Below are positions 32,551 to 40,360 of a DNA stretch of 40,360 bases, piece after piece. The notes below the pieces were generated by a model that saw nothing but the letters and a program-made list of their open reading frames with translations, was not told the DNA's origin and made no database searches. The stretch covers positions 1 to 40,360 of the forward strand of contig JAGWUS010000034.1 in the NCBI GenBank assembly GCA_028868305.1. Direction: 5' to 3'. The position numbers were made by a program, and so were the translations under genes. Positions within the stretch are counted from its first letter, which is position 1. Each line of letters begins with the position of its first letter. Source of the stretch: Burkholderiales bacterium (lineage in GTDB: Bacteria; Pseudomonadota; Gammaproteobacteria; Burkholderiales; Burkholderiaceae_C).

Positions 32551-34680
32551 TCAAGCCAGTTTGGAAAGATCTGCCACGCGGTTCATCGCTACATGCAGAC
32601 TCTTGAGCAGACCCAGACGGTTGAGGCGCAGGTCCAGCGCTTCCGCATTGACCATGACATCCTCAAAAAACGCATCGACCGGCACGCGCAAGGCCGCTAG
32701 GGATTGCAGCGATGCGGTGTAGTCGCCCGCCTCCCACTGGCTTTGGGCCTGCGGCACCACGGTCTGCATGGCAGCGTACAGCACCTTTTCGGCGGCTTCC
32801 TGCAGCAGCACCGCGCTGACATGGGCGTCCACATCGTCCGTTTTCTTCAGGATGTTGCTGATGCGCTTGTTGGCTGCAGCCAGGGCCGGGCTCTCAGGCA
32901 AGGCGGCGAAGGCTCGCACTGCGGCCAGGCGCTTGGCCACATCACCCAGGCGCTGCGGGCGCAGGGCCAGCACGGACTCCACTTCCTGCGCGCTGTACCC
33001 TTGTTCACGCAAGGAGCCAGCCAGACGCTCGAACATGAAGTCCACCAGCGCCGCCGAAGCGTCGGTGATCTTGTCGCCAAAGGCAGGGACGGCACTTTGC
33101 ACCAGCGCATTCACATCCAGCGCGAGGTCTTTTTCGACCAGCATGCGGATCACGCCCAGCGCGTGGCGGCGCAGCGCAAACGGGTCCTTGTCACCTGTGG
33201 GCAGGTTGCTGATGCCAAACATGCCTACCAGCGTTTCCAGCTTGTCGGCCAGAGCAACCACCACACCTGCCTTATTGCGTGGGAGGGCGTCACCCGCAAA
33301 GCGTGGTTTGTAGTGGTCTTCAATCGCCTGGGCCACTTCGTCACCCAAGCCATCGTTGCGCGCGTAATAGCCGCCCATGATGCCCTGCAGCTCGGGGAAC
33401 TCGCCCACCATGTCGGTAACCAGGTCAGTCTTGGCCAGCTGCGCGGCAAGATCGGCATTGGCGACCAGCGTGGCATCGCCCAGCTGCGCCGCAATGGCCT
33501 TGGCAATGACGCGCACGCGCTGCACGCGCTCGCCCTGGGTGCCGAGCTTGTTGTGGTACACCACCTTGCCCAGACTCTCCACGCGCGAAGCCAGGGTTTT
33601 CTTGCGGTCCTGGTCAAAGAAGAACTTGGCATCGGCCAGGCGCGGACGCACCACACGCTCGTTACCACCGACCACAAAGCTGGTATCGGCCGGGCTGATG
33701 TTGCTGACCACCAGGAATTTGTTGGTCAGTTTGTCGGAGGCGTCCAGCAGCGGGAAGTACTTCTGGTTGGCCTTCATGGTCAGAATCAGGCACTCCTGCG
33801 GCACATCCAGAAACTGCTTCTCGAATTCGCAGACCAGCACGTTGGGGCGCTCGACGAGTGCGGTTACTTCGTCCAGCAGGGCGTCGTCTTCAATGGGCTT
33901 GCAGCCGCCACCCACTTGGGCCGCCGCTGCCGCCAACTGGCGCGCGATCTCCGCCTTGCGCTCAGCAAATGATGCAATCACGGCGCCATCGCTGCGCAGC
34001 GTGTCGGCGTAGCTGTCGGCATCGAGAATCATCACCGGCGACAGGGCTGCTTCAAAGCGGTGGCCGTGTGTCGTATGTCCAGCGGTCAGGCCCAAGGCCT
34101 TGACGGGCACCACGGTCTTGCCGTGCAACGCCACCAGCCCGTGGGCAGGACGCACGAAGTGCACGCTGCTCCAGCCGGGCAACTCGCAATCGGTTTCCAG
34201 CTGGTAGCTCATGACCTTGGGGATGGGCAGCTTGGCAATGGCTTCGTCCAGTGCTTTCTGCAGGCCGATATCGAGTGTGGCGCCCGTGACCAGGCTGTCA
34301 TAGAACAGGGCCTCGGCCTTGCCATCGGGTGCGCGCTTGAGGGCGGCCACGGCTGCTTTGGGGTCCGACAGGTCCGCACCTAAAGCCTGCAATTTCTTGA
34401 GCAATGCTGGCGACGCGTTGCCCGCAGCATCGAGACCCACGCTCACCGGCATGAGCTTTTGCTGCACAGCTTTGTCTTCGGCCTTGAGCCAGATGTGGCT
34501 CACATGCGCGGCCAGGCGGCGTGGGGAGGCATAGGCCGTCACCACAGAGTCTGCACCGGCCAGACCCAGTGCTTTGAGCTGGTCAAACAGCACGTTGGCA
34601 AAGGCGTCACCGAGCTTCTTGAGCGCCTTGGGGGGCAGTTCTTCTACAAACAGTTCGACCAGAAGGTTTTTCGATGTCAT
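32551..34680 (-). CDS. glyS: Glycyl-tRNA synthetase beta subunit
   Basis: 709 residues, near the usual ~690-700. The beta subunit binds tRNA-Gly and completes the alpha2beta2 enzyme. LLVELFVEELPPKALKKLGD is the family start, with LVCEFEKQFLDVPQECLILT, KYFPLLDASDKLTNKFLVVS and DKLETLVGMFGISNLPTGDK as later landmarks. It follows glyQ by 18 nt. Confidence 0.98.
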   Translation of the reverse strand: MTSKNLLVELFVEELPPKALKKLGDAFANVLFDQLKALGLAGADSVVTAYASPRRLAAHVSHIWLKAEDKAVQQKLMPVSVGLDAAGNASPALLKKLQALGADLSDPKAAVAALKRAPDGKAEALFYDSLVTGATLDIGLQKALDEAIAKLPIPKVMSYQLETDCELPGWSSVHFVRPAHGLVALHGKTVVPVKALGLTAGHTTHGHRFEAALSPVMILDADSYADTLRSDGAVIASFAERKAEIARQLAAAAAQVGGGCKPIEDDALLDEVTALVERPNVLVCEFEKQFLDVPQECLILTMKANQKYFPLLDASDKLTNKFLVVSNISPADTSFVVGGNERVVRPRLADAKFFFDQDRKKTLASRVESLGKVVYHNKLGTQGERVQRVRVIAKAIAAQLGDATLVANADLAAQLAKTDLVTDMVGEFPELQGIMGGYYARNDGLGDEVAQAIEDHYKPRFAGDALPRNKAGVVVALADKLETLVGMFGISNLPTGDKDPFALRRHALGVIRMLVEKDLALDVNALVQSAVPAFGDKITDASAALVDFMFERLAGSLREQGYSAQEVESVLALRPQRLGDVAKRLAAVRAFAALPESPALAAANKRISNILKKTDDVDAHVSAVLLQEAAEKVLYAAMQTVVPQAQSQWEAGDYTASLQSLAALRVPVDAFFEDVMVNAEALDLRLNRLGLLKSLHVAMNRVADLSKLA

Positions 34681-34698
34681 TCTTTTCTTCTCCTGCGC

Positions 34699-35688
34699 TC
34701 AGGCAGCCTTCTTCGTCATCTGTGCCACCCACGCGCGCGGCGCCATGGGGAAGCCCAGGCGTTCACGGCTCTCGTAATAGGCTTGCGCCACGGCACGCGC
34801 CAGGTTGCGGATACGTCCAATGTAAGCCGCCCGCTCGGTCACGCTGATCGCACCCCGGGCATCCAGCAGGTTGAAGCTGTGCGCACATTTGAGCACCTGT
34901 TCGTAGGCGGGCAAAGCGAGCTGCTGCTCCATCAGGTACTTGGCCTGTTTCTCGTGCGCGTTGAATGCGGTGAACAGGAAGTCGGCGTCGCTGTGCTCAA
35001 AGTTGTAGGTGGATTGCTCCACCTCGTTCTGGTGGTACACATCGCCGTAAAGGATCTTGCCCCCACGCTCGCCCACTGCGTGTGGTTCGCTGCCCCCCGA
35101 GGGGGCTGGGTCAGCTTGGGAGCGGCCCTGCGCTGACCCGTTGTCGGCCCACACAAGGTTGTAGACGTTGTCCACGCCCTGCAGGTACATGGCCAGTCGC
35201 TCGAGGCCATAGGTGATCTCGCCCGTGGCAGGCTTGCAGTCAATGCCGCCTACTTGCTGGAAGTAGGTGAACTGCGTCACCTCCATGCCGTTGAGCCAGA
35301 CTTCCCAGCCCAGACCCCAGGCGCCCAGCGTGGGGTTCTCCCAGTCGTCTTCGACAAAGCGGATGTCGTTCTTCTTCAGATCGAAGCCCAGTGCTTCGAG
35401 CGATCCGAGGTACAGCTCCAGAATGTTGCTGGGTGCCGGCTTGAGCACTACCTGGTACTGGTAGTAGTGCTGCAGGCGGTTGGGGTTCTCGCCATAGCGG
35501 CCGTCTTTGGGACGGCGGCTGGGTTGCACATAAGCGGCTTTCCAGGGCTCCGGGCCGATTGCTCTCAAAAATGTAGCGGTGTGTGAAGTGCCGGCGCCGA
35601 CCTCCATGTCGTAAGGCTGCAAGAGCGCGCAGCCCTGGCGGTCCCAGTATTCCTGCAGGCGGAGGATGATTTGCTGAAATGTAAGCAT
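34699..35688 (-). CDS. glyQ: Glycyl-tRNA synthetase alpha subunit, with repeat-encoded insertion
   Basis: 329 residues, about 25 more than the usual ~303. The catalytic class II core is clear: [61 protein letters not shown] stretch at about 183-211 ([20 protein letters not shown] then AVGERGGK) breaks the conserved VYNLVW to [17 protein letters not shown] region and is encoded by element B. The protein is essential, so the insertion must be tolerated, probably as a surface loop. lnt lies downstream on the same strand by position order: corC and lnt come first in transcription, then glyQ. Confidence 0.97.
   Translation of the reverse strand: MLTFQQIILRLQEYWDRQGCALLQPYDMEVGAGTSHTATFLRAIGPEPWKAAYVQPSRRPKDGRYGENPNRLQHYYQYQVVLKPAPSNILELYLGSLEALGFDLKKNDIRFVEDDWENPTLGAWGLGWEVWLNGMEVTQFTYFQQVGGIDCKPATGEITYGLERLAMYLQGVDNVYNLVWADNGSAQGRSQADPAPSGGSEPHAVGERGGKILYGDVYHQNEVEQSTYNFEHSDADFLFTAFNAHEKQAKYLMEQQLALPAYEQVLKCAHSFNLLDARGAISVTERAAYIGRIRNLARAVAQAYYESRERLGFPMAPRAWVAQMTKKAA
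35056..35142. repeat. Two-hairpin element B, inside glyQ
   Basis: Two inverted repeats next to each other: GCCCCC (35092-35097)/GGGGGC (35101-35106), and GGGTCAGC (35108-35115)/GCTGACCC (35132-35139). The stretch CACTGCGTG..TTCGCTGCCCCCCGAGGG looks like a repeat I recall from other Comamonadaceae genomes. Only one copy is in this window, so repeat status rests on hairpin form and on the extra residues in GlyQ. Confidence 0.6.
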
Positions 35689-35731
35689 GGGTTGATTTTA
35701 CGGGCCCCCACCCCGATTTCCCTGCGCAGCG

Positions 35732-37279
35732 CTAATTACGCTGGCGCCACCATGCCAGTGCCAGAATACACAGCGCCCCAACCCACAAGGGCCATAGCCC
35801 AAAGCGGGAAACCCACCAGGCAAAAGGAGTGAGCCCCGTACGGCCCTCTACCTGACCCACCAACACACCCCGGGTGAGTCGCGGCAACTCGGCGATGACC
35901 CGCCCCCGGTGGTCCACGATGGCCGTCGCCCCCGTATTGGTAGCCCGTACAAAGGGACGCTCAAACTCCAGTGCCCGCATGCGGGAAATGGCCAGATGCT
36001 GGTCTATGGCAAAGGAATCGCCAAACCAGCCAATATTGCTCAGATTGACAAAGATGGTGGGGGCTTTTACCGGATCGGAAAAGCGCACACCCAACTCTTC
36101 GCCAAACAAGTCCTCGTAACAGATGTTGGGGGCCAGCCGCTGCCCCTGCCACTCAAAAGAGGGCTGCCCCACTGCGCCCCGGTTGAAATCACCCAGCGGA
36201 ATGTTCATGAGCGCCGTGAACCACTTGAACAGCGGGGGAATGAATTCGCCAAACGGGACCAGGTGGTGTTTGTCGTAGCGCCACGGCGTCTGCTGGTTGG
36301 GCCGCAAGGCGATGACAGAGTTCGTGTAGCCCTGTGTGTAGGAGCCCAATGGAATGCCAATCATGGCGGCTTGCCGTCCAGTCGAGAACTGGTGCTGCAG
36401 GGGAGCCCAGAACCCTTCGGGCAATTGTTCGGGAAGCAAGGGTATGGCGGTTTCGGGTGCGACCACCAGCGCACTGGTGCTGCGCTGCAGTTGCTCGCCG
36501 TACCACAACAGCGCCTGTCGCACCCCGGTACCAGGCTGAAATTTTTCATCTTGCGGGATATTGCCCTGCAGCAAGGCGACACCCAGACTGCCCGCCGGTT
36601 GCGACCAGTGCCCAGAAGGAGCCCCAAAGCCCACTGCCAGCAATGCCACCGATGCAAGCCACAAGCCGCGGGAGCGGCCCGCACCCAGAACAACGGCAGC
36701 AGACAGCCATGCTGCAAGCGCGCCAACGCCATACGCCCCCAACCATGGAATGAAGGATGCCAGCGGCCCCTGGACATGGGCATACCCCACCGCACCCCAG
36801 CCAAAACCGGTCAGCCAGGTGCCCCGCGCCATCTCGGCGCACGTCCACAATGCCGCAAATACCGCGGTGCCCAGCCAGTCGCTGCGCCTTGAAAAATGCC
36901 AAAACGCGGCACACGCTGCGGCGTAATACAGGCCAAGCGCCGCAGCGAGCAGCACCACAGCCGCAGCCGCCAGCACGGCGTGCAGGCCGGCATAGGTGTG
37001 CATGGACACGTAGAGCCACCAGAAGGTGCAGCTCAACCAGGCGGTTGCGAACAACAGTCCGGTTGATGCAGCCTGACGTGCGCTATCTGCGCGCACCAGC
37101 ATGCGGCACAAAACCGCCAGTGACACGACTTGCAACCACCAGACCGGCTGCCCCATTGATAAAAAATAGTCAAAAGGCCAGCAAACCCCCGCCGCGTTTG
37201 CACAGGCAGCTACAAAAAGAGTAGCAACTACGGAGCCGGACATGTGCGAACCGGCCCGCCGCACGCTTGCGTCTGCCAT
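35732..37279 (-). CDS. lnt: Apolipoprotein N-acyltransferase
   Basis: 515 residues. It adds the third acyl chain to lipoproteins in the inner membrane. Several membrane segments (about 15-210) precede a nitrilase-type domain with the triad Glu in VVAPETAIPLLP, Lys in YDKHHLVPFGEF and Cys in PNICYEDLFGEEL. Residues about 18-41 (VATLFVAACANAAGVCWPFD), the first hydrophobic segment, are encoded by repeat C copy 7. The start MADASVRRAG lies 5 nt after corC; MSGSVVATL 12 codons later is an alternative. Confidence 0.95.
   Translation of the reverse strand: MADASVRRAGSHMSGSVVATLFVAACANAAGVCWPFDYFLSMGQPVWWLQVVSLAVLCRMLVRADSARQAASTGLLFATAWLSCTFWWLYVSMHTYAGLHAVLAAAAVVLLAAALGLYYAAACAAFWHFSRRSDWLGTAVFAALWTCAEMARGTWLTGFGWGAVGYAHVQGPLASFIPWLGAYGVGALAAWLSAAVVLGAGRSRGLWLASVALLAVGFGAPSGHWSQPAGSLGVALLQGNIPQDEKFQPGTGVRQALLWYGEQLQRSTSALVVAPETAIPLLPEQLPEGFWAPLQHQFSTGRQAAMIGIPLGSYTQGYTNSVIALRPNQQTPWRYDKHHLVPFGEFIPPLFKWFTALMNIPLGDFNRGAVGQPSFEWQGQRLAPNICYEDLFGEELGVRFSDPVKAPTIFVNLSNIGWFGDSFAIDQHLAISRMRALEFERPFVRATNTGATAIVDHRGRVIAELPRLTRGVLVGQVEGRTGLTPFAWWVSRFGLWPLWVGALCILALAWWRQRN
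37158..37227 (-). repeat. Repeat C copy 7, inside lnt (first membrane segment)
   Basis: On the minus strand: TTGCTACTCTTTTTGTAGCT, then GCCTGTGCAAACGCGGCGGG and GGTTTGCTGGCCTTTTGAC. GCTAC/GTAGC pairs, where copies 3 and 6 have GCTAT/ATAGC, a compensating change that supports a real stem. Read as VAACANAAGVC. Confidence 0.75.
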
Positions 37280-37284
37280 GTTTT

Positions 37285-38154
37285 TCAGGACAAGGGCTTC
37301 GCGGACGGGGACACCTTGAACCACTTAACTGCGCCCCCCTTGGTGTGCAGGACAACAAAGTCGAGTCCGCCCAGGGTATGCCGCTCACCACGTTTGGGCA
37401 CATGGCCCATTTCATGGGCAATCAGACCACCGATAGTGTCAAATTGGTCATCGGGATCCGCGCCGCTGAGGGTCACCGAAAAGGCGTCGTTGACCCGTTC
37501 GATAGGAGTATCCCCACTGACACGGTAGCTGCGGTCGGCCAGCGCAAAGATGTCACCTTCATCCTCGGCAATATCAAACTCGTCTTCAATCTCGCCGACG
37601 ATCTGTTCCAGCACGTCTTCAATGGTGATGAGCCCTGCAACCCGGCCGAACTCGTCGATGACGATAGCCAGGTGATTGCGGTTGCCACGGAACTCACGCA
37701 GTAAGTCATTGAGTCCTTTGGTTTCAGGCACGAATACCGCTGGCCTAAGCAGCGCCCGGATATTGAGTTCCGGGGCACGTTGCAGTTTGAGCAAATCTTT
37801 GGCCATCAGGATGCCGATGATGTTCTCGCGCTCGCCCTCAAACACCGGGAAGCGTGAGTGGGCAGTATCGATCACACTGTTCAGCATGTCATCCATGGCC
37901 GACTGGATGTCGATCAGGTCCATGCGGGTGGCAGGCACCATGACCTCCCCCGCAGTCATGTCCGCCATCCTGATCACCCCTTCAAGCATCAGGCGTGATT
38001 CTTCACCAATGATCTTATTGTCTTCTGCCTCGGCGAGCGTCTCGATCAACTCGGCCGTGGAGTCCGGGCCAGGGTGAATGAATTCGGCCAGTTTCTGGAG
38101 AAAAGTGCGCTTGTCTTCCTTGTCGGAATGGCGCCCTGGATTTGGGTCTGACAC
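37285..38154 (-). CDS. corC: CorC/HlyC-type CBS-domain transporter-associated protein
   Basis: 289 residues, cytoplasmic. Two CBS domains (about 65-190: MVPATRMDLIDIQSAMDDML and LAIVIDEFGRVAGLITIEDV) are followed by the CorC_HlyC domain (about 205-280, FDTIGGLIAHEMGHVPKRGE). It is the magnesium/cobalt efflux-linked protein found upstream of lnt in many proteobacteria. Its stop is 5 nt before the lnt start. It heads the run corC-lnt-glyQ-glyS-gmhB-plsC-ygjP. Confidence 0.94.
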   Translation of the reverse strand: MSDPNPGRHSDKEDKRTFLQKLAEFIHPGPDSTAELIETLAEAEDNKIIGEESRLMLEGVIRMADMTAGEVMVPATRMDLIDIQSAMDDMLNSVIDTAHSRFPVFEGERENIIGILMAKDLLKLQRAPELNIRALLRPAVFVPETKGLNDLLREFRGNRNHLAIVIDEFGRVAGLITIEDVLEQIVGEIEDEFDIAEDEGDIFALADRSYRVSGDTPIERVNDAFSVTLSGADPDDQFDTIGGLIAHEMGHVPKRGERHTLGGLDFVVLHTKGGAVKWFKVSPSAKPLS

Positions 38155-38239
38155 TGACGTCGGGGCATATCTGCCGTTATTTCGGAGTCGCTAGGATAGC
38201 GGATTTGGCCTACGATCTGACCAAACGCGCGAAATTGCG

Positions 38240-38977
38240 TTAGGAAGCGCTGCGTTTCTGCGCTTCAATCGCATCGCGCCGGATGGATTGGAGTTCTCCC
38301 AGCACATTCCAGAACTGTTGGGCCTGCACCTTCAGGCTGTAATCAGTCTGTGCGATCTGCTCCTCAAGCATCTCCGTCATGCGGGTGTCGAGGGACGCGT
38401 TAGGCAGTATCAGATACGCTTCCGATTCAGTTCCATCACGTTGCAACCGTGCCCCAGCGTTGCGCGCAATGCGGAGCATCGGCGCATTTTCACTCAGTGC
38501 ATGGATGAACATCATGCGTACGCCCTCATTGGTTGCATGCATGGCGGCCCGTTCAAACAAGCGCGCGCCATACCCGCGCGCCCTAGCCGATGCTAAAACC
38601 GAAACACCAAACTCTGCGCACTCCTCATAACCGTGGCCTTTTGCATAGGCTAGGTGGGCAACAGCAAGCAAATCCAGTCGGCGGTTGTAGATCCCAAAAA
38701 TGTCGTCACGTTCGAAATCCAGTGAATCAACGTACTTCTGAATCTGCGCATCGCGGGCGTTATAGCCAAAACGCAGGTAACGGTCACTCTCGCCGAGTGA
38801 GAGCAAATGATGTGCAATTCTTGACCGGTGATTGCTCCCCAATGACCGGATGGGCACGAGCACCGGTGACGTTCCCCTCGTCTGAGAAACGTCCTCGACG
38901 CCCACCTCTGCAGGGGGGCGCAGAAAATCGCGTCCTACATCTAGAGAGGCGCGAATCAATCGAAGTGGATTAACCAT
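38240..38977 (-). CDS. GNAT-family acetyltransferase
   Basis: 245 residues. A GNAT core (about 45-190) is seen in VLVPIRSLGSNHRSRIAHHL, LLAVAHLAYAKGHGYEECAE, FGVSVLASARARGYGARLFE and RAAMHATNEGVRMMFIHALS; the acetyl-CoA loop is ARARGYGARLF. A helical C-terminal tail (about 190-245) follows. The start MVNPLRLIRASL is used. It is divergent from the FFLEELY gene. Substrate unknown. Confidence 0.82.
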   Translation of the reverse strand: MVNPLRLIRASLDVGRDFLRPPAEVGVEDVSQTRGTSPVLVPIRSLGSNHRSRIAHHLLSLGESDRYLRFGYNARDAQIQKYVDSLDFERDDIFGIYNRRLDLLAVAHLAYAKGHGYEECAEFGVSVLASARARGYGARLFERAAMHATNEGVRMMFIHALSENAPMLRIARNAGARLQRDGTESEAYLILPNASLDTRMTEMLEEQIAQTDYSLKVQAQQFWNVLGELQSIRRDAIEAQKRSAS

Positions 38978-39095
38978 GGAGTAAATATACGGGTTTTCCC
39001 TGGTGTTGATATGGACAGCTTGACTGTTTTCTGGGATGGTCTCTCTAAAACACTCTAAGTTAGTGCTTCCTAGCGTGGATACACTAGTAGCCTCG

Positions 39096-39842
39096 ATGGA
39101 AGCAGCACATATCATCCGCGAGTCCGTTGCCAGAGTGTCTGAACTCCGACACGCTGCAGCAACAGACGGCAACCTCATGGAGGCCAGCAGGGCTATCAAG
39201 AGGTTCCAGGCGCGCCGGTTTGCAGGTACCTATGCTGATTTGTTGGCGTCTCCAACCTACAGGGGGGCCACCCGATTCTTTCTGGAAGAGCTCTACAGTG
39301 AAAAAGACTATTCACAGCGCGACGAGCAGTTTGCGCGCATTGCGGGTGCCCTACAGACTTACTTCCCTGAGCAGGTGGTTTCTACGGCGGTAGCCCTGGC
39401 CCAGTTGCATGCTCTGACTGAACAACTGGACCACCAAATGGCCGCGGCATGGCTGGCGCAGAGTTCCGATGTCATCTCCACCGACACGCTGCGCTACATA
39501 TTCGCCTGGAAGTCGGTAGGCAGACCCGGTGACCGGGCGCGGCAGTTGTCCGACGTTTTGCAAGTGGGGGAAGAACTGGATCGCCTGACCCGCAAAACAG
39601 GTCTGCGAATGATGTTGAGGATGATGCGCAAACCCGCGGAAGTGGCCGGCCTCGGCTCTTTGCAATCATTCCTGGAATCCGGTTTCGATACCTTTGCCGA
39701 AATGGCTGGCAGGGGTGCAAAGGCGCGTGAGTTTCTTGAGATCATTCGTAAACGGGAAACCGCGTGGCTGGCCGATCTTTATGGTGACGACAGTGTCACC
39801 TGCGAGACGAAATTGGCTGTGTGCTTGGGGAAAACCCCATAA
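39096..39842 (+). CDS. FFLEELY-motif protein
   Basis: 248 residues, mostly helical and without membrane segments. It carries RRFAGTYADLLASPTYRGAT directly followed by RFFLEELYSEKDYSQRDEQF, the motif for which the family is named; the function is unknown. Later come ALTEQLDHQMAAAW and LEIIRKRETAWLADLYG. The start MEAAHIIRESVARV is used; an ATG 20 codons upstream is less likely, as its extra residues look unlike the family. It converges on the rRNA operon; the terminator hairpin after its stop may serve both. Confidence 0.85.
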   Translation: MEAAHIIRESVARVSELRHAAATDGNLMEASRAIKRFQARRFAGTYADLLASPTYRGATRFFLEELYSEKDYSQRDEQFARIAGALQTYFPEQVVSTAVALAQLHALTEQLDHQMAAAWLAQSSDVISTDTLRYIFAWKSVGRPGDRARQLSDVLQVGEELDRLTRKTGLRMMLRMMRKPAEVAGLGSLQSFLESGFDTFAEMAGRGAKAREFLEIIRKRETAWLADLYGDDSVTCETKLAVCLGKTP

Positions 39843-39920
39843 GGTATGGAGACAGATCTGGCATCAATGAATTGCCGAACGCATCCTGCGCGTTGAAACT
39901 CAATACATCACCAGCAAACA

Positions 39921-39950
39921 AAAACGCCCCAGCGAATGCTGAGGCGTTTT
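39921..39950 (-). terminator. Rho-independent terminator of the rRNA operon, probably bidirectional
   Basis: AAAACGCC and GGCGTTTT plus inner CAGC/GCTG form a strong hairpin around GAAT, with one mismatch. On the minus strand it is followed by a T-rich run (TTTTTGTTT), 13 nt after the 5S end. On the plus strand it ends in TTTT, 78 nt after the FFLEELY stop. Confidence 0.9.
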
Positions 39951-39962
39951 CGGGCTGTAATA

Positions 39963-40076
39963 GCCTGACGATGTCCTACTTTCACACGGGAATCCGCACT
40001 ATCATCGGCGCTGACTCGTTTCACTGTCCTGTTCGGGATGGGAAGGAGTGGTACCAAGTCGCTATGGTCGTCAGGC
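39963..40076 (-). rRNA. rrf: 5S ribosomal RNA
   Basis: 114 nt. The minus strand begins GCCTGACGACCATAGCGACT and ends AGTAGGACATCGTCAGGC, so the two ends pair (GCCTGACGA/TCGTCAGGC) as helix I. CCATCCCGAACAGGACAGTG is the conserved loop region. It is the last RNA of the operon, with the terminator just after. Confidence 0.97.
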
Positions 40077-40227
40077 ATAACTTGTTGTCACCCAGACTGA
40101 GGTCTGGGCAACCAATTTATAGAGCTAATCAGCTTGTCTTTTACGACTCCATCTACCTATAAGATGGTCATTTGAATGCGTCAACTTGGCATAACTTCCT
40201 TGAAGCACTTGTGTGCATCAAAGTTAT

Positions 40228-40360
40228 AGGGTCAAGCCGCACGAGCAATTAGTATCGGTTAGCTTAACGCATTACTGCGCTTCCACACCCGACCTATCAA
40301 CGTCCTGGTCTTGAACGACTCTTTAGGGGGCTCAAGGCCCCGGCAGATCTCATCTTGAAA
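40228..40360 (-). rRNA. rrl: 23S ribosomal RNA, 3' end (cut by window edge)
   Basis: The minus strand contains GACGTTGATAGGTCGGGTGT, then GGAAGCGCAGTAATGCGTTA and AGCTAACCGATACTAATTGC, ending GGCTTGACCCT, all matching the conserved 3' end of bacterial 23S. A 151-nt spacer (40077-40227) separates it from 5S; I see no tRNA in that spacer. Confidence 0.97.

Noticed and set aside
39070..39087. CTAGCGTG/CACTAG-like palindrome before the FFLEELY gene
   Set aside because: Arms are imperfect and occur only once; no regulator nearby points to it.
40077..40227. tRNA gene in the 23S-5S spacer
   Set aside because: No cloverleaf, TTC loop or CCA end is seen on either strand.
1..40360. CRISPR array, prophage or insertion sequence
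   Set aside because: No regularly spaced direct repeats, no transposase, integrase or phage structural genes are seen.

Overview
The window looks like a chromosomal segment of a beta-proteobacterium of the family Comamonadaceae (Rhodoferax/Polaromonas/Acidovorax-like). This rests on GC-rich coding, tightly packed genes, an MCC-type leucine-degradation gene set next to aceK, a corC-lnt-glyQ-glyS-gmhB-plsC run, an FFLEELY-motif protein, and short repeats of a kind I recall from that family. The genus is inferred, not proven. There is no phage, IS element or CRISPR array.

Layout from left to right. (1) 1-3148, minus strand: the methylcrotonyl-CoA carboxylase genes liuB and liuD (liuD is cut by the left edge) with a DUF4126 membrane-protein gene between them, divergent from an AraC-type regulator. 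(2) 4.4-8.1 kb: a Na/Ca exchanger-like protein, an unknown protein, a decayed GST remnant, a Phd/ParE-type toxin-antitoxin pair bracketed by two copies of a short repeat, and a YchJ-rhodanese pair. (3) 8.1-12.8 kb: a Pat-like acyl-CoA synthetase/GNAT fusion and a TetR gene divergent from an SDR-GST-kappa pair across a double palindromic operator. (4) 12.9-18.2 kb, minus: acetyl-CoA acetyltransferase, an MHYT sensor kinase, an acyl-CoA dehydrogenase and an MBL hydrolase, headed by a 22-bp palindrome. (5) 18.2-22.1 kb, minus: thiamine genes thiO-thiS-thiG-thiDE behind a TPP riboswitch. (6) 22.1-28.8 kb, minus: liuR, a thioesterase, liuA (isovaleryl-CoA dehydrogenase), a sulfatase/LTA-synthase-like enzyme, a beta-carbonic anhydrase and aceK in one packed run, divergent from an MBL hydrolase across a second identical 22-bp palindrome. 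(7) 29.9-38.2 kb, minus: a DUF1330 gene and the envelope/translation run corC-lnt-glyQ-glyS-gmhB-plsC-ygjP. (8) 38.2-40.4 kb: a GNAT protein, an FFLEELY protein, and the 3' end of an rRNA operon (23S end, 5S, terminator) on the minus strand.

How the genes fit together: the leucine pathway is split into blocks. LiuA oxidises isovaleryl-CoA and LiuB/LiuD carboxylate methylcrotonyl-CoA. The carbonic anhydrase next to liuA could supply bicarbonate for that step. The thiolase handles the acetoacetyl-CoA end, and AceK sets the isocitrate dehydrogenase/glyoxylate branch for the acetyl-CoA produced. Two identical palindromes, beside liuR and before the thiolase, point to a shared MerR-type (LiuR) regulon.

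The most striking feature is a set of short repeats of three unrelated families that sit in frame inside conserved protein genes. A ~65-bp family (called C here, 7 copies) lies in liuB, ygjP and lnt and forms the start of thiDE; other copies sit at the stop codons of ychJ and the thiolase gene. A 54-bp palindromic core with copy-specific inverted arms (A, 2 copies) lies in the araC-type gene and thiG. A two-hairpin element (B) lies in glyQ. These resemble in concept the protein-coding palindromic elements of Rickettsia and are the best candidate here for an under-described system.
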